A stretch of 64,000 bases of DNA from Tillus elongatus (taxonomy: Eukaryota; Arthropoda; Insecta; Coleoptera; Cleridae): assembly GCA_964006375.1 (NCBI GenBank), contig OZ023264.1, positions 172,334,295 through 172,398,294 on the forward strand. Direction: 5' to 3'. Both the position numbers and the translations under genes were made by a program. Positions 1 to 11,894 of this stretch are shown in pieces (position 1 is the stretch's first letter; the number at the start of each line of letters is the position of its first letter). Below the pieces are notes generated by a model that was not told where the DNA came from, ran no database searches, and worked only from the letters and a program-made list of their open reading frames with translations.

Positions 1-92
<92 letters not shown>
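1..92. repeat. (TA)n(TG)n microsatellite
   Basis: Pure alternating AT to about base 58 is followed by pure alternating GT to about base 90. It lies in the intron downstream of the 662-792 exon. Confidence 0.95.
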
Positions 93-661
93 ATGTATAC
101 TTGAAAACGCGCTAGAGAAGAATCCTAAAAGAGGTCATTAAATTGAATAGAAGTGAAAACTTTAATGTAATTAAAAATTGACTAACATTGCAGCTAATGT
201 TAAAGTTAATGTCTTATCTTTATAAATTATTAGAATTATATATTGACGTATTTTATTTAATTGGCATAAGATTGAAACGGGCGCTCATTAAAAAAGTAGT
301 TTAATGCCGAAGTAGCGACATCTATGTTAATAAATGTTTATATAAAAAGTACTAAAAACAGTATTTATTATTACTTACAACATTAGCAACCACCTCAAGT
401 TCTTCTGTATAAACATAACTGATACTCTAAACAAGATTTTAGGCCATAAAATAACGGGCTTTTACCACCGGAACTTTTAAAGCAACAGCGTGCTTTCAAG
501 CTGGCCGATAAAGGTGAATAAAAAGTGGGGAAGTATGTTAGAAAAAGAGGTCAAGTAAAGCATGTTCATAAAAGTTAGATGGCGTCTAACGCGCAAGGTA
601 ATTGCTTCAAGTTAAATTATAAATTTGGCTCGCATATAAATGAACAATGTGGATAACTCAC
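93..661 (-). other. Side-like gene intron (partial, left edge)
   Basis: AT-rich sequence following the splice donor of the 662-792 exon (transcription runs leftward). I see no repeat family or coding signal in it. The next exon, expected to complete the Ig domain begun at 662-792, must lie beyond the left edge. Confidence 0.6.
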
Positions 662-792
662 GTTGTGTTTCCAAAGCACTTTGTATGCCCAAGGGTTGGC
701 GTTCACTTTGCATTCAAAGTAAACATCATCTCCTTCCTCGATGTCGTCCGGATTCAAGTTGGAGCCCAGAGACAGGTGCAGGATTGGCACAT
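662..792 (-). CDS. Sidestep-family Ig protein, exon for start of an Ig domain
   Basis: This internal exon belongs to an arthropod Sidestep-family cell-surface Ig protein; such proteins act as ligands or receptors in motor-axon and synapse guidance. On the minus strand a pyrimidine-rich tract ending TTTCAG precedes base 792, and the donor GTGAGT follows base 662. The exon is 131 nt: two bases that complete a Tyr codon carried from the 7751-7895 exon, then 43 open codons. The peptide has the family pattern VPILHLSLGSNLNPDDI, EEGDDVYFECKV (first Ig cysteine) and ANPWAYKVLWKHN (Ig tryptophan). It ends in phase 0, midway through an Ig domain. In Drosophila Side proteins this text matches the fourth Ig domain, which is my placement from family knowledge. 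Which Side paralogue it is cannot be decided here. Confidence 0.9.
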
Positions 793-1235
793 CTGAAACA
801 CAAAGGGTTTCAATCCGCTTTCCTCAGATTATCTGACAGTTTTCGTTCAAATCGACTCGTGGCTTGATTTTATATTGGTGTTTACGTATTTTTGATTTTG
901 TCTATATAGGCATTTTCTCATATTACTACACGCTCCCAGTCGGTGTGGGGTCTTAGGTAGAAAAATCGAGGCCTCGAATATATTATATAGGCTGCGAGAA
1001 GAAGGAGGCTAAAGGAAAAATGCAATTTGAATTTATAATGCATCGACAAAGTCGTGATCCACTCCCGAGGATATTAGCACATTCTTAAGAAGTATATGAA
1101 ACTCGTGGTAAGAATGCTAAAACAGATAATAATCAGTTTATTTAAATCTAATGGAACCAACTTTACCTACAACGAAAACAAACATAACTCATTTACTTTA
1201 AAATAAAATACTAAATTCACTATAAATTTTAACTT

Positions 1236-1258
1236 ACTACTACTACTACTACCACTAC
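1236..1258. repeat. (TAC)n microsatellite
   Basis: A short TAC/ACT tract lies just upstream of the LINE remnant that starts near 1266. Confidence 0.7.
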
Positions 1259-1265
1259 AACTAAT

Positions 1266-3040
1266 TTCTGCAAAAGCACGTTCCCACCTCTTGTTTCAGA
1301 GGATGAAATTGTTTCTACCGCCCTGGACAAGGCTCAACTTTTGGCCTCGTTGTTCGTCGGTAATTCTACTCTCAACCCACCTCCAAATCTTCAACCACTA
1401 ACCGTCCCCAATGTCGCGCATAAAATGACGGATATCATTTTCAAAACTGAAAAAGTACGAAAGATGCTCTCTTCTCTTATTACCAGAAAAGCCTCTGGCC
1501 TTGACGAGATCCCAGCAATTGTTCTCAAAAAATGCGCACCAGAACTTGCTCCTGTCCTGACTCGTCTGTTTCAGACATCTTACAGTACAGACATATTCCC
1601 TAGTAACTGGAAAACTGCTCGAGTACAACCCGTCCCCAAAAAAGGATACAAAGCGCTTCGTAGCAACTACAGGCCTATTTCTCTCCTTTCGGTCGTCTCT
1701 AAAGTGATGGAAAAGTATATAAACACAGAATTAATAAAATTTCTTAACAAACACGGTCTAATCCACAACAGGCGGTATGGATTCCGTCAGTGCAGATTAA
1801 CAGCCGACCTCCTTTCCTTTGTCACCCATTCTTGGAACAAGTCTATGGAACTACACGGTGAATCCCAGATTGTCGCTGTAGACATATCCAAAGCATTCGA
1901 CCAGGTCTGGCACGCAGCGCTGTTTAAAAAACTTCCGGCCTATGGCCTACCACCAAAACTCTGTACCTGGATAGCAAATTTCCTCTCAAACCGGAGCATT
2001 TCTGTTGTCGTGGATGGCCATTCCTCTAAACTGTATCCAACTGATGCAGGAGTTCCTCAAGGTTAAGCTTTAGCCCCTACTTTGTTTCTTCTCCGCATTA
2101 ATGACCTCCTCTCTAGCACATCCAACTCAGTTCACAGTTACGCGGACGACAGCACCTTCCACTCAAATATACAATATTCTAAGCCTGTCTCTTTAGCCCA
2201 ATTAGATGAGGATCGCAGACTCATGGAGGGTTCTGTCTCCGTGGATCTCCAAAAAATATTAGACTGGGGAACTAGAAATCTTGCACAATCCAACCTCACC
2301 AAATCACAGTCTTGCTTTCTCTCTCATAAGAGGTACATCAGTCCTAGACCTATCACAGTGAACAACCAAGTTATTCAAAGTAATGAGTCCTTTTCACTTT
2401 TTGGCATTTATGTGGATCGAAATCTCAATTGGCACCAAAATGCCACATCAATTGGAGAAGCGGCTGCTAAGAAATTAGGTTCCCTCTTCCGGGCTCGTAA
2501 ATACTTTTCACCAGCTAATGTCTATACCTTATATACTTCACAAATAAGACCAAACCACGAATACTGCTCCTGAATCTGGAGTTCCGCTGCCGCTTCTACA
2601 CTTGTTATCCCGGACTCCATTCAGAGGAGAGTTTTACGTCTCATCGGTGATCCTACCCTCACCCAAATGCTGCCTACCGACCTGCCGTTAGTGAGCTCTC
2701 TCTCTCTTTTATAGATATCTGCACGGGCAATGCTGAGAGGAGCTTTCTTTTATAGTTCCTCCACCTGCTGCCCCCCACAGATCTACCAGGGAAACAGAGC
2801 AAATGCACCCTTTTACTGTCCAGGTCACCAGACATAGAACGTCTTGTTATGCCCTCTATTTTGGCCCGAGGACTTCCAAGGTGTGGGATTCCTTGCCGGC
2901 ACATGTTTTTTCTTCTCCTCCGAACCTCCATACCTTCAAGTCCAGAATCAACAAGTAGCCTCTTTCCTCCTTGTCGACACTCACGGTACGATAGTATTTA
3001 GGCTGTAATCCCTCCTAGTGTGTTGTTGAAATAAAAAAAA
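1266..3040 (+). pseudogene. Jockey/CR1-type LINE, 5'-truncated ORF2 remnant
   Basis: Non-LTR retrotransposon encoding reverse transcriptase. The frame is readable from about 1266 upstream of the first long open stretch: a pre-RT segment, SNYRPISLLSVVSKVMEK, AVDISKAFDQVW (catalytic Asp), GVPQG, then YADDST (catalytic Asp pair) and the C-terminal thumb ending INK-stop at 2956-2958. Breaks: TAA at 2064-2066 right after GVPQG, TGA at 2571-2573, a frameshift inside the CT tract near 2700, and TGA at 2734-2736. The tail has a short A-rich run at 3029-3040. The endonuclease half is missing. Related 3' ends occur at 20485-20585 and, inverted, at 44053-44695. The assignment to Jockey versus CR1 is uncertain. 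Confidence 0.88.
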
Positions 3041-3044
3041 GTAC

Positions 3045-4641
3045 TACCTGGTGGCACGAGGAGCACCAAAAACAGATATAAAAGCTCTCTTCTAGATGGA
3101 TCATCTCTCAGCACAAGATTTTGTGCTCTTAAACGATGAAGATCTGACCTCTGTCCGATGCTTTAGTGAATCACATATTATTACTGCTGCGTCTAACAGA
3201 TTCGCGAAGTCCCTTAAGATATTGGACGTGTTGAAAACGGACAGCCACACAGAACACAAACATATATACTTTTATATGGGCGACGTAGAAAAAAAGGCGT
3301 ACAACATGAACAAAAAAATTTTGTGGATTGGGAGACATTTCGAGTCTCACTGGAGTTGAGAGTGGGTCGCGAAAGTAGGCACAGGTCGCCTGAAGGGTGC
3401 ACAAACGTAATTGGGGAAGCTTACGAAGATAGCCACCTGAAAGAACACAAAATCCCGATGAAAGTCACTTATTGGTGACACTCAGACATACAGCAAGAAA
3501 GAGGCGAATGTAATAAAATAAGGCGTACTCAGTCTAAACTGCTAAAGAAAAAGAATATAGACACCAAAAAGCTCATTTAAACAAACGTTAAACTTAAAGA
3601 AATCGGAAAGGCGCTTAGGAAACGCCTCCGTAGATCTACGAAAGAACACTGGCAACGAATATGCAATGAACTGGAAAGTGACATCTGGGGAGGCGCCTAC
3701 AAAATCGTGACCAAGGAATTTAAGCTGGTCACTTTGTATGACCTGCACCTTGACCTAAAGTGGGAAGTAGTATCCAGACTGTTCTCTAGTAACAACGACT
3801 CTTGAGAAGCAAATCTAGCAGAGACAACCGTCGAGCCATTCGCCAGAGTGAACCTGAGAGCAGCGGCAAGAAAAATAAAAAGAGGCAAGGTGGCCGGGCT
3901 GGAAATGCTGCCTGCTGAAGCCATAAAAGCGGTAGTCGACCACCAGCCTAACTGGTCACTGAGACTTCTTAACGACTTACTAAAAGAACTAAAGTTCCAA
4001 AACGACTGAAAGGTGGCCAGGGCGGTATTGTTACCAAAAGGGAATAAATGCTTAGGGGAACTGAAATTCAGACCAATATGCTTACTAAATGCCATTAGTA
4101 AGCTATATGAGGCGCAAATAAGAGAGAGGATCGGAGCCGAAATTGCAGCTAAAGGGTGCTTGCACGAAAACCAGTACGACTTCAGGAGTGGGAGATCTAA
4201 TATACAGGCTGTGGAGAGCATATATGAAACTCTGGATCACATAAAAGAAACCTGGTGCGTGCTAATTATTCTTGACGTCAAAAATACATTTAACACCGCT
4301 AGACACAATCATCTGACCATTGGAGACCTGAGGTGCAGAAACATATGAGCATATTTGGTGAACACAGTGCCGGACTGCCTGAAAGATCGTATGGTAGTCT
4401 GTAACAGAGGCGAAGAGATTCCCGTACCCATGAGCATTCCGCAGAGCTCGGTCCTGGGACCAACCTTGTGGAATCTTCTATACGATGGAGCGCTAGAGGT
4501 ACCACTCATTGGAACGGCTAGGACCATAGCTTTTACTGACGACCTCGCACTGGTGGTGACCGCTGAGGATGAACAGTCGCTGATAGCACGAGCAAATAAA
4601 TGTCACGGGAGAATAGACCGGTGGCTAGTTTACCAGAAATG
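3045..4641 (+). pseudogene. R1-clade LINE remnant (endonuclease end plus RT)
   Basis: The element begins directly after the A-run of the preceding LINE. Bases 3045-3280 resemble the C-terminal end of an AP-type endonuclease; the usual SDH motif reads TEH before KHIYF. After a broken linker (stops near 3357, 3478 and 3805, and one at 4009) the RT reads VLLPKGNKCLGE, FRPICLLNAISKLYE and LIILDVKNTFN. A stop at 4346-4348 precedes a continuing segment with IPQSSVLGPTLWNLLYDG and FTDDLALVV. In this clade the catalytic motif is normally FADD, so the Ala is replaced by Thr. The LPKGNK and LWNLLYDG style is typical of R1-clade elements. The 3' half is lost at the junction with the mariner remnant near 4640. 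Confidence 0.82.
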
Positions 4642-5577
4642 ACAATTCTGCCTGTTGATCGTACCATTCAGAAGAAATGTTGCTTCATCTGCAAAAAATA
4701 TTTCATTCACAAAGTTAGCCCGAGCTTGAATAAGTTCTGTCATCATTTCAGAAAAATTTAGTCTGCGATCTGACTCATCCACGGTCAACTCATGAACCAC
4801 ATGCATTTTAAAGGGTTTCATTTTTTCAGACTTCAGAATTTTGTGAGCAGACTTTTGGGATATGTCATGAATTTGACCCAATTCTGTTGTAGATACATCA
4901 AGATTTTCTTGGATTGACAACAGAACATTCAGCCTTGTGTCTTCGCCACTTACTGTTATTGGACATCCACTTCTTGACAAATCCCTTACTTAACTTAATT
5001 CCTCGTACTTTTTAACCGAACTTTTACTAATTTGCCTTTCCGAATGAACAGTATTAAATAAAGTGCAAACTTCTTCAGACGACCGTTGATGATCAACATA
5101 TCCGTACATCATCAAGATGTCAATGCGCTCAGATTCTGTGAGTTCCACTGCCATTTTCAACATTTTTAATTGCACAAGACAAAACAAAACAACGACCACA
5201 ATTGACAGCTGACATTGACAATCCACCACCCGAACTGTCTGCTTTATTGACACCAGTACATTTAAATAGGTACGCAGATCTTGGTTTTACGTTATCATTT
5301 ATTTATTTTTTGTGGTGTTATCTTATCAACTACAAAAAAATATGTTGATGTTTTAGAACATAGTTTTTTATCCGGCATTCGAAAATGGTAAATAATACAA
5401 TGTGTCTCATTTAAAAAAATTAAGTTGGAGTCATTTTCTGCTAAACCGGAAGTGAGAAAAAAGTGAATGTATTATAAAAAAAGGCTTATTTGTGACCGTT
5501 CGTTGTTACAAAAATCCAAAAATTTGCGTCATTAATAACAGAGACATTCGGCCATTCCGGGACTTTAACTAACCCTG
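4633..5577 (-). pseudogene. Tc1/mariner transposon remnant (N-terminal transposase plus right end)
   Basis: The minus-strand frame starts at ATG near 5155 with MAVELTESERIDILMM, a helix-turn-helix N-terminus. A stop at 4990-4992 interrupts it. It continues with DLSRSGCP, a second HTH (KSAHKILKSEKMKP) and the first catalytic Asp in FFADEATFLLNGTINRQN. It is cut off at about 4640 by the LINE junction, so the second and third catalytic residues are gone. The upstream end near 5577 reads AACCCTG followed by TA, a plausible terminal-repeat end. The protein is related to, but distinct from, the DD41D family next door. Confidence 0.8.
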
Positions 5578-5583
5578 TATATA

Positions 5584-7407
5584 CAGGGTGGCGCATTGAA
5601 AACGAAACAGACCGATTTGCGTCCTGAGAATTTTTTTTAATAAACGCTAAAACACGTCAATTTTAATATTTAGGGGGGCATGTTTTCACATAAAATTCAA
5701 CTTTGTCACCTCAACCCCATAAGGGTGGTGATAACAACCCTTATATTTTAAATAGGGAACATGAGTCGAGTGTTACATCATTTGAAAGCTCTTTCTTTTC
5801 TGAATTCAGCGCAAAATTTTTGGAACTTTTATCAACTCGTTTAAAAATTATTCACAGTTGGAGTTGCAAGAACGTATTTTATTCATTGTGATAATAGATT
5901 CAGTGATTAGTCAATCTTTCGTTAAAAAACTAAAAACAAAACCAAACGTTCAAAAGTGTTTATTCGGTTAAGTAAGTGTTCAAATTGTTGACCACCAGCT
6001 TCCATAGAAAATAACAAATTTTGTTCAAAACGAGCTCTGACATTCTGGAGCATTTGTGGAGTTATTAGACGGCATTCTTCAAGAATGCGTCGTCGTAATT
6101 CTTCCATAGACTCCGGTTCTGTTGCGTAAATTCTACTCTTTAAATGGCCCCATAGAAAGAAGTCTTAAGGAGTTAAGTCGGGTGATCTAGGGGGACACTC
6201 AATAGAACCTCTACGCCCAATCCATTCCTCTGGAAACTCTCTGTTCAAAAACTCGGAGGAGGAGCTCCATCTTGTTGAAACGCTAATTGATTTTCTTGAT
6301 AGCGATTATCATTTTCAACAATGTCAATTAGTAGAGGGTAAACGATATCTTGTAGCAACTCCAAATACGTTTCGCCACTCAAATTGCCATCAAGAAAAAT
6401 TGGTCCGATTAAAATGTCTCCAAAAATGTCAGTCCAGACATTCAATTTCTGTGGAGTTTGAGTGTGGACTTCGTGAAAATTTCTTGGATTATTATCTGCC
6501 CAATAACGACAATTATGACGATTAACTGTAGAATTTAATAAAAACGTACACTCGTCTGAAAAACAGATATTGGACAGAAAGTTCCCGTTGTTAGCTATTT
6601 GTGCAGTCATAACTTCACAAAACTCCAGCCGCCGATCAAAATCATCTTCATTCAGTTGTTGTACAAGATGAATTTTATACGAGTGAAATTTATTATGCTT
6701 CAATATTCGCTGAATAGTTCTTCTTTTGATGTTTGAAACAGTGGCCAATTTTCTCGTGCTCTAAGTTGGGTCTGCAGCAATTTGTCCTGAAACTTCAATC
6801 TCAGTGGTTTCATTTCTAACCGGAAATTCACGTTCATGATCCCGTTTCTTGTTGGCTGCTGAACCACTTTGTCGAAACTCTGCAACTAACTCCATAATGT
6901 ATTTTCTGTTAACATGTCTGTTCGGATGTCGTTCATTAGAGAAATTTGCGGTACGGTTGGCAGAGTCATAGTTATTGAAAAAAAGAGTAATTATTTCAAC
7001 TCTTTCTTCTACAGAATACACCATTGTGAAATTACTTTTCAGTGGTACTATCAAGTATCAAAGCGACCGATAAACTGAAATAATAAACTCTGTTAAGTCA
7101 ATTTTTTGTTTACAAACCAACAAAACATTGACTATCAGAACATTTCTTATCGGAATGAGTGAAATGTGTTTTTGCATCTTCAACTGTGAATAATTTTCAA
7201 ACGAGTTTATAAAACTTCCAAAAAAATTAGTGTGCTAAATTCAGAAAAGAAAGAGCTTTCAAACGGTGTAACACTCGACCCATGTTCCCTATTTAAAATA
7301 TAAGGGTTATTATCACCACCTTTAAGGGGTTAAAATTGACGCGTTTCAGCGTTTTTTTTAAAAAAAAATTCTGGACGCAAATTGGGCTGTTTAGTTTTCA
7401 ATGCGCC

Positions 7408-7412
<5 letters not shown>
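5584..7412 (-). mobile_element. DD41D mariner element, near full length, copy 1
   Basis: The left end CAGGGTGGCGCATTGAAAAC at 5584 is preceded by TA. The right end is its reverse complement ATGCGCCACCCT, running into TATATA at 7412. The terminal inverted repeats are long: about 5584-5890 pairs with 7135-7412, and the right arm lacks about 50 bp found in the left arm. Two other copies (15107-17012 and 33188-35017) share the whole layout. Confidence 0.9.
5967..7024 (-). pseudogene. DD41D mariner transposase (broken), copy 1
   Basis: A cut-and-paste transposase is encoded from ATG 7022-7024 (MVYSVEERVEIITLFF). The paired HTH region is followed by an in-frame TAG at 6761-6763 (Leu in the other copies), then KLATVSNIKRRTIQRILKHN, the first catalytic Asp in ICFSDECTFLLNS, YWADNNPRNFHE, and the second Asp in QQDGAPP near 6270. 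A deletion of about 23 bp just after that motif shifts the frame. The C-terminal part (6107 onward, ELRRRILEECRLITPQMLQN) is still readable. The family stop codon after HLLN has become Arg. Judged from the 34 kb copy, 41 residues separate the second and third catalytic positions, the spacing reported for rosa-like mariners. Confidence 0.85.

Positions 7413-7493
<81 letters not shown>
7413..7493. repeat. (TA)n array at mariner right end
   Basis: Uninterrupted TA directly continues the CCCT terminus of the mariner. The terminal G seen in some copies is absent, so the array has replaced the target-site TA. Confidence 0.9.
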
Positions 7494-7497
<4 letters not shown>

Positions 7498-7750
7498 CTT
7501 CCAAATAAGTTGAAAACAAAAACGAAGGATACCATCTGTCGCCATCAACCTACAAATGCAATCAAAGGCGTTGCTCCAGCGGCCATTTGACAATTTAAGG
7601 CAAGAGAAAGCGATGGAGCTGGAGAGAATAGCTACTACTGAATGTAGGAGGAAAAGTTAAATTAAAGAGGCAGGACAAACAAAGAAATTCTGTTGCCGGA
7701 TTTCTGTAATTAACAGTGTAGTACTTTTTATATTCAACGAAAGAACTTAC

Positions 7751-7895
7751 AGAAAACGTTTAATTTCACGGTGTCTTCTTCCACTCCACTTTGCACGTGT
7801 TGATTGGAAGCTCTACACGTTAGAGATCGCTCATTATCTTGTCTGGTTGGAACGAACGTCAGCGTCGAAGTTGTGATGTTGCCGTCCGGTGAACT
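7751..7895 (-). CDS. Sidestep-family Ig protein, exon for second half of an Ig domain
   Basis: The exon is 145 nt on the minus strand, preceded by TTTTCTGTTTTCAG (above 7895) and followed by GTAAGT (below 7751). Its 48 codons plus one base join the upstream exon in phase 0 and the downstream exon in phase 1. The peptide starts SSPDGNITTSTLTFVPTRQD, then NERSLTCRASNQ with the second Ig cysteine, and ends EEDTVKLNVF. The pattern of an S-D-G-N-x-T-T-S-T-L opening, then C-R-A-x-N, is characteristic of the third Ig domain in Side proteins. NITT is a possible N-glycosylation site. There are no stops or frameshifts, and the codons look constrained, so this is probably a live exon. Confidence 0.9.
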
Positions 7896-8157
7896 CTGAA
7901 AACAGAAAAGAGTACCTTATTATGTTGCCTTTCTTGTTTCCTGCATCAAAGTGACTTGATAAAGATATTTCTTTGTTGCATTTAATTGAAACTGTTAACT
8001 GATTCTGTTATAATAGATTTTACGGTGAGCTTCAACCTAAAGAATATGTTAATTCATTGAAGAATCATAGTTGGCCTCAATACTGCGATACTTTTTGATG
8101 CTGTATTCTAAAGACCACATAGTTCTCAAAAATGCTCAAATAAAAATAAGAATTCCT

Positions 8158-8195
8158 GATGCAGCAAGTGCATTATGGTAGCGAATTTTCGTAGA
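8158..8195 (+). repeat. Solitary terminus of the 315-bp MITE family
   Basis: Sequence GCAGCAAGTGCATTATGG and the following GTAGCGAATTTTCG match the end of inverted-repeat units found complete at 23617-23930, 25844-26160, 30535-30820 and 37188-37506. No partner end lies nearby in the expected position. Confidence 0.6.
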
Positions 8196-8936
8196 ACTTA
8201 TCTATACCTTTTTTACGGATATTATATATCATTGATGGTCGATGGTAGGTTAGACATTTAAGGAAAACGGGACACAGGATTAATTTGAAAATTTGGACAC
8301 TGCCATAAATAGACACCTGTCTTTCTAAAATATTTTTATTTTGGCGGTGTTGCCGCTTCTACTCAAAAGTAGTAGTCTAAGATCCGGCTGCAAAATTAGT
8401 ACATTAATAACCTAGATTATCAAGATTTAATTTTTAAGTATTTGTACAACTAGGAGAAGTCACTTTTCATCAGGTGCCAATTAAAAATTACCCGCCAGTA
8501 TTATTAATTAAAATATAATTAATTTACTTTTAGAGAAACATTTCGTTAACATCTTACGGAAATAAAACCTACACAACTTCACAACAGTGTATTTAAAATA
8601 TCTGAAACGTCATAGTTGCTGCTGATTGCTTAACCGCTACCTCTACGCAGCCAGGTGTAAACAGGTATAATTTTATTAAAACTTTTCGTTCTTAACGTAC
8701 ACTCATTTCATTTATACCACATTAAAGCTCATTTTTTTCTGTAGTTAATGATATAAAGGTGCCTATATAAAAAAACCCGCAAATCAAAGTTTCCTACCCT
8801 AAAAGATGCTAGGTATGAAAAATAAAGTGACAGAGAGTGATCGTGTGACGCTACTTGTTAGACAAGGATGCTCAATGCCAGCTGAACGTATTTTTTGAGC
8901 TATTGCGTATGCTCCGATAAGCATCTGAGTCCAGTC

Positions 8937-9735
<799 letters not shown>

Positions 9736-10512
9736 ATAATATTATTACTACTTAGATCGTTGAGAACCCTATTTATCGGAGCATGCGCAATAGCTCAAAA
9801 AATACGTTTAGCTGGCATTGAGCATCCTTGTCTAACAAGTAGCGTCGCGCGATCACTCTCTGTCACTTTATTTTTCATACCCAGCATCTTTTAGGGTAGG
9901 AAACTTTGATTTGCGGTTTTTTTATATAGGCACCTTTATATCATTAACTACAGAAAAAAATGAACTTTAATGTGGTATAAATGAAATGAGTGTACGTTAA
10001 GAACGAAAAGTTTTAATAAAATTATACCTGTTTACACCTGGCTGCGTAGAGGTAGCGGTTAAGCAATCAGCAGCAACTATGACGTTTCAGATATTTTAAA
10101 TACACTGTTGTGAAGTTGTGTAGGTTTTATTTCCGTAAGATGTTAACGAAATGTTTCTCTAAAAGTAAATTAATTATATTTTAATTAATAATACTGGCGG
10201 GTAATTTTTAATTGGCACCTGATGAAAAGTGACTTCTCCTAGTTGTACAAATACTTAAAAATTAAATCTTGATAATATAGGTTATTAATGTACTAATTTT
10301 GCAGCCGGATCCCGTACTATAGTAACAACTTTCCTATTTTTAGTAGGACGCCCTGTATATTATTTTGTTTTTAGAATTGAAATTTCTTTGTGATAATTTT
10401 TTCTAAATAGCTTTCTATACCTATCTACATCGGTTTTCGAGATAATACTTATTAACATTTTTTTTTGTCAGAAAAATGATCCCACTAAAATTTTAATTTA
10501 GCTGCTGTTTGA

Positions 10513-11335
10513 AACCATAGAAGACTGAAATTTTTCCCACAGTTTGAAAAACCTGGTATATATAGTTATCTAAATAATTTCATTTCATGTTATATAGGGC
10601 GGTTTAAAATTGATGATTTTAACGTGACACACAAAAAAGGCCAAAACTTTATTTTTCAAATAGGACACCCGGTATATTATTCAAAATTATGAAAGGCAAT
10701 TAAATTTCCTCCAACTTGATGTACCATAGTGGTATACCTAGCTCGTCAAGTTTTCGAAATAATCGCAATAATTAATGAAAAACACATTTGCTCAGTTTCA
10801 CAAAGCTCGGTTAAATATTTAACGGACGTTTAGTTAATCAGGGCTTCAGACGACCAATCACAGACTATGATTCTGGTTTTTGCCATGACAACCAAATATT
10901 TTGAAGCTGTGATTGGTTGTATTAAGGCTTGATTAACTAACCGGCCATTAAATATTTAATCAACCTTTGTGAAACTGTCAAACACAGTAAACAATTAAGC
11001 AATGGTCAAATCACTTGATGTTTCATGACCAACTAATTCAAATTATGTGAAGATCATGTGTTTTTTAGTCATTATTACGATTATTTCGAAAACTTGACGA
11101 GTTAAGTTTACACTATGGCACATCAATTTGGAGGAAATTTAATTGCCTTTCACAATTTCAACTAATATACAGGGCGTCCTATTTGAAAAAATAAGGTTTT
11201 GGCTTTTTTGTGTGTGTCACGTTAAAGTCATCAATTTTAAACCACCCTGTATAACATTTAATGAATTTGTTTATGTAACTATTAAATGCCAGGCTTTCGC
11301 AAACTGCGCCCAAAATTTCAGCTTTCTATGGTTTC
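10513..11335. mobile_element. Second palindromic element (about 400-bp arms)
   Basis: The outer ends are GAAACCATAGAA at 10513 and TTCTATGGTTTC (with changes) at about 11335. Inner landmarks pair exactly: GTGACACACAAAAAAGGCC with its complement near 11205-11220, and AAAGGCAATTAAATTTCCTC with 11125-11150. The turn is near 10890, between two CAATCACAG copies in opposite orientation. No coding frame is present. Confidence 0.8.
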
Positions 11336-11342
11336 TGATATA

Positions 11343-11530
11343 GACATGTAGATGATATTATAGTGTGTCTTAAAGTTACCGACAGACAGTTCCACACTTT
11401 TGAGAACTTTCAAAATTCTATACATACCAAAATGTAATTCACAACACAATTAGAAGTAAACAAATCAATTAACTTCCTAGACCTTACAATCACCAGATTA
11501 ACCAATAAACTTGATTTTTCTATCTTCCGT
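11343..11530 (+). pseudogene. Penelope-like retroelement, RT segment (part 1)
   Basis: The frame from 11343 reads RHVDDIIVCL, where the RT active-site motif normally has Tyr-x-Asp-Asp and Tyr is replaced by His. It continues FHTFENFQNSIH, then a TAA, then NFLDLTITR and DFSIFR, the classic Penelope motif just upstream of KPTYTDT. The frame is interrupted at 11530 by a SINE with an exact target duplication and resumes at 11895. The sequence upstream of 11343 is the palindrome, so the N-terminal RT is missing. Confidence 0.85.
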
Positions 11531-11894
11531 TAGAACATCGGTGGTTCAGGGGTAAGAACGTGTGCCTCTGAACCGAAGGGTACTGGGTTCGATCCCAGCG
11601 TACTCCTTTCACTTTTTCAGTACAAACTGTAATATTAACATCAACCGAGGTTCTGGCATTGTATTTAAGCAAGTTGAATGTCTGCACGTTCCGCCCTTCG
11701 GAGGGGGCGTAAAGCCGTCGGTCCCGTGTCCATGCGATGTTGGACACGTTAGAGATCCCTACCCTCCTTACAGAAAGGCAGGGGTTTGGCAAAATTTCCA
11801 GGATAGTGAGGTGAAACTGCTCCCTGGCGTGGGTGATTGTCCATAGTCGCGGAAATAGGCTGACGTTAAAGAAAAAAAAACATACAAGCACACA
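11531..11894 (+). mobile_element. tRNA-derived SINE inserted in Penelope element
   Basis: The head carries pol III box A (TGGTTCAGGGG, 11542-11552) and box B (GGTTCGATCCC, 11586-11596) with a tRNA-like spacing and D-stem GTTC/GAAC. The body is GC-richer and ends in an A-run near 11870-11880. The 11-bp direct repeat CTATCTTCCGT at 11520-11530 and 11895-11905 is the target-site duplication. A second copy on the minus strand at 44820-45056 shares head and body, so it is a family and not an isolated tRNA gene. Confidence 0.88.

Larger units (their letters stand above)
793..7750 (-). other. Side-like gene intron (6.96 kb, transposon-filled)
   Basis: The intron is bounded by the donor after 7751 and the acceptor before 792 and has phase 1. 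It contains, left to right, unassigned AT-rich sequence (793-1235), two LINE remnants, two mariner-type elements and a TA array. Bases 7494-7750 show nothing recognisable. Confidence 0.85.

Noticed and set aside
2674..2931. Minus-strand 85-codon frame over the LINE C-terminus (similar at 44116-44331 plus and 20380-20727 minus)
   Set aside because: Antisense shadow of the LINE C-terminal coding region.
3096..3359. Separate 87-residue protein with an ATG
   Set aside because: It is the endonuclease C-terminal part of the R1-type LINE; the ATG is internal to the old frame.
11541..11607. A stand-alone functional tRNA gene
   Set aside because: Box A and box B are present, but the anticodon arm does not fold cleanly, a SINE body with A-tail follows, a target duplication flanks it, and a second copy exists.
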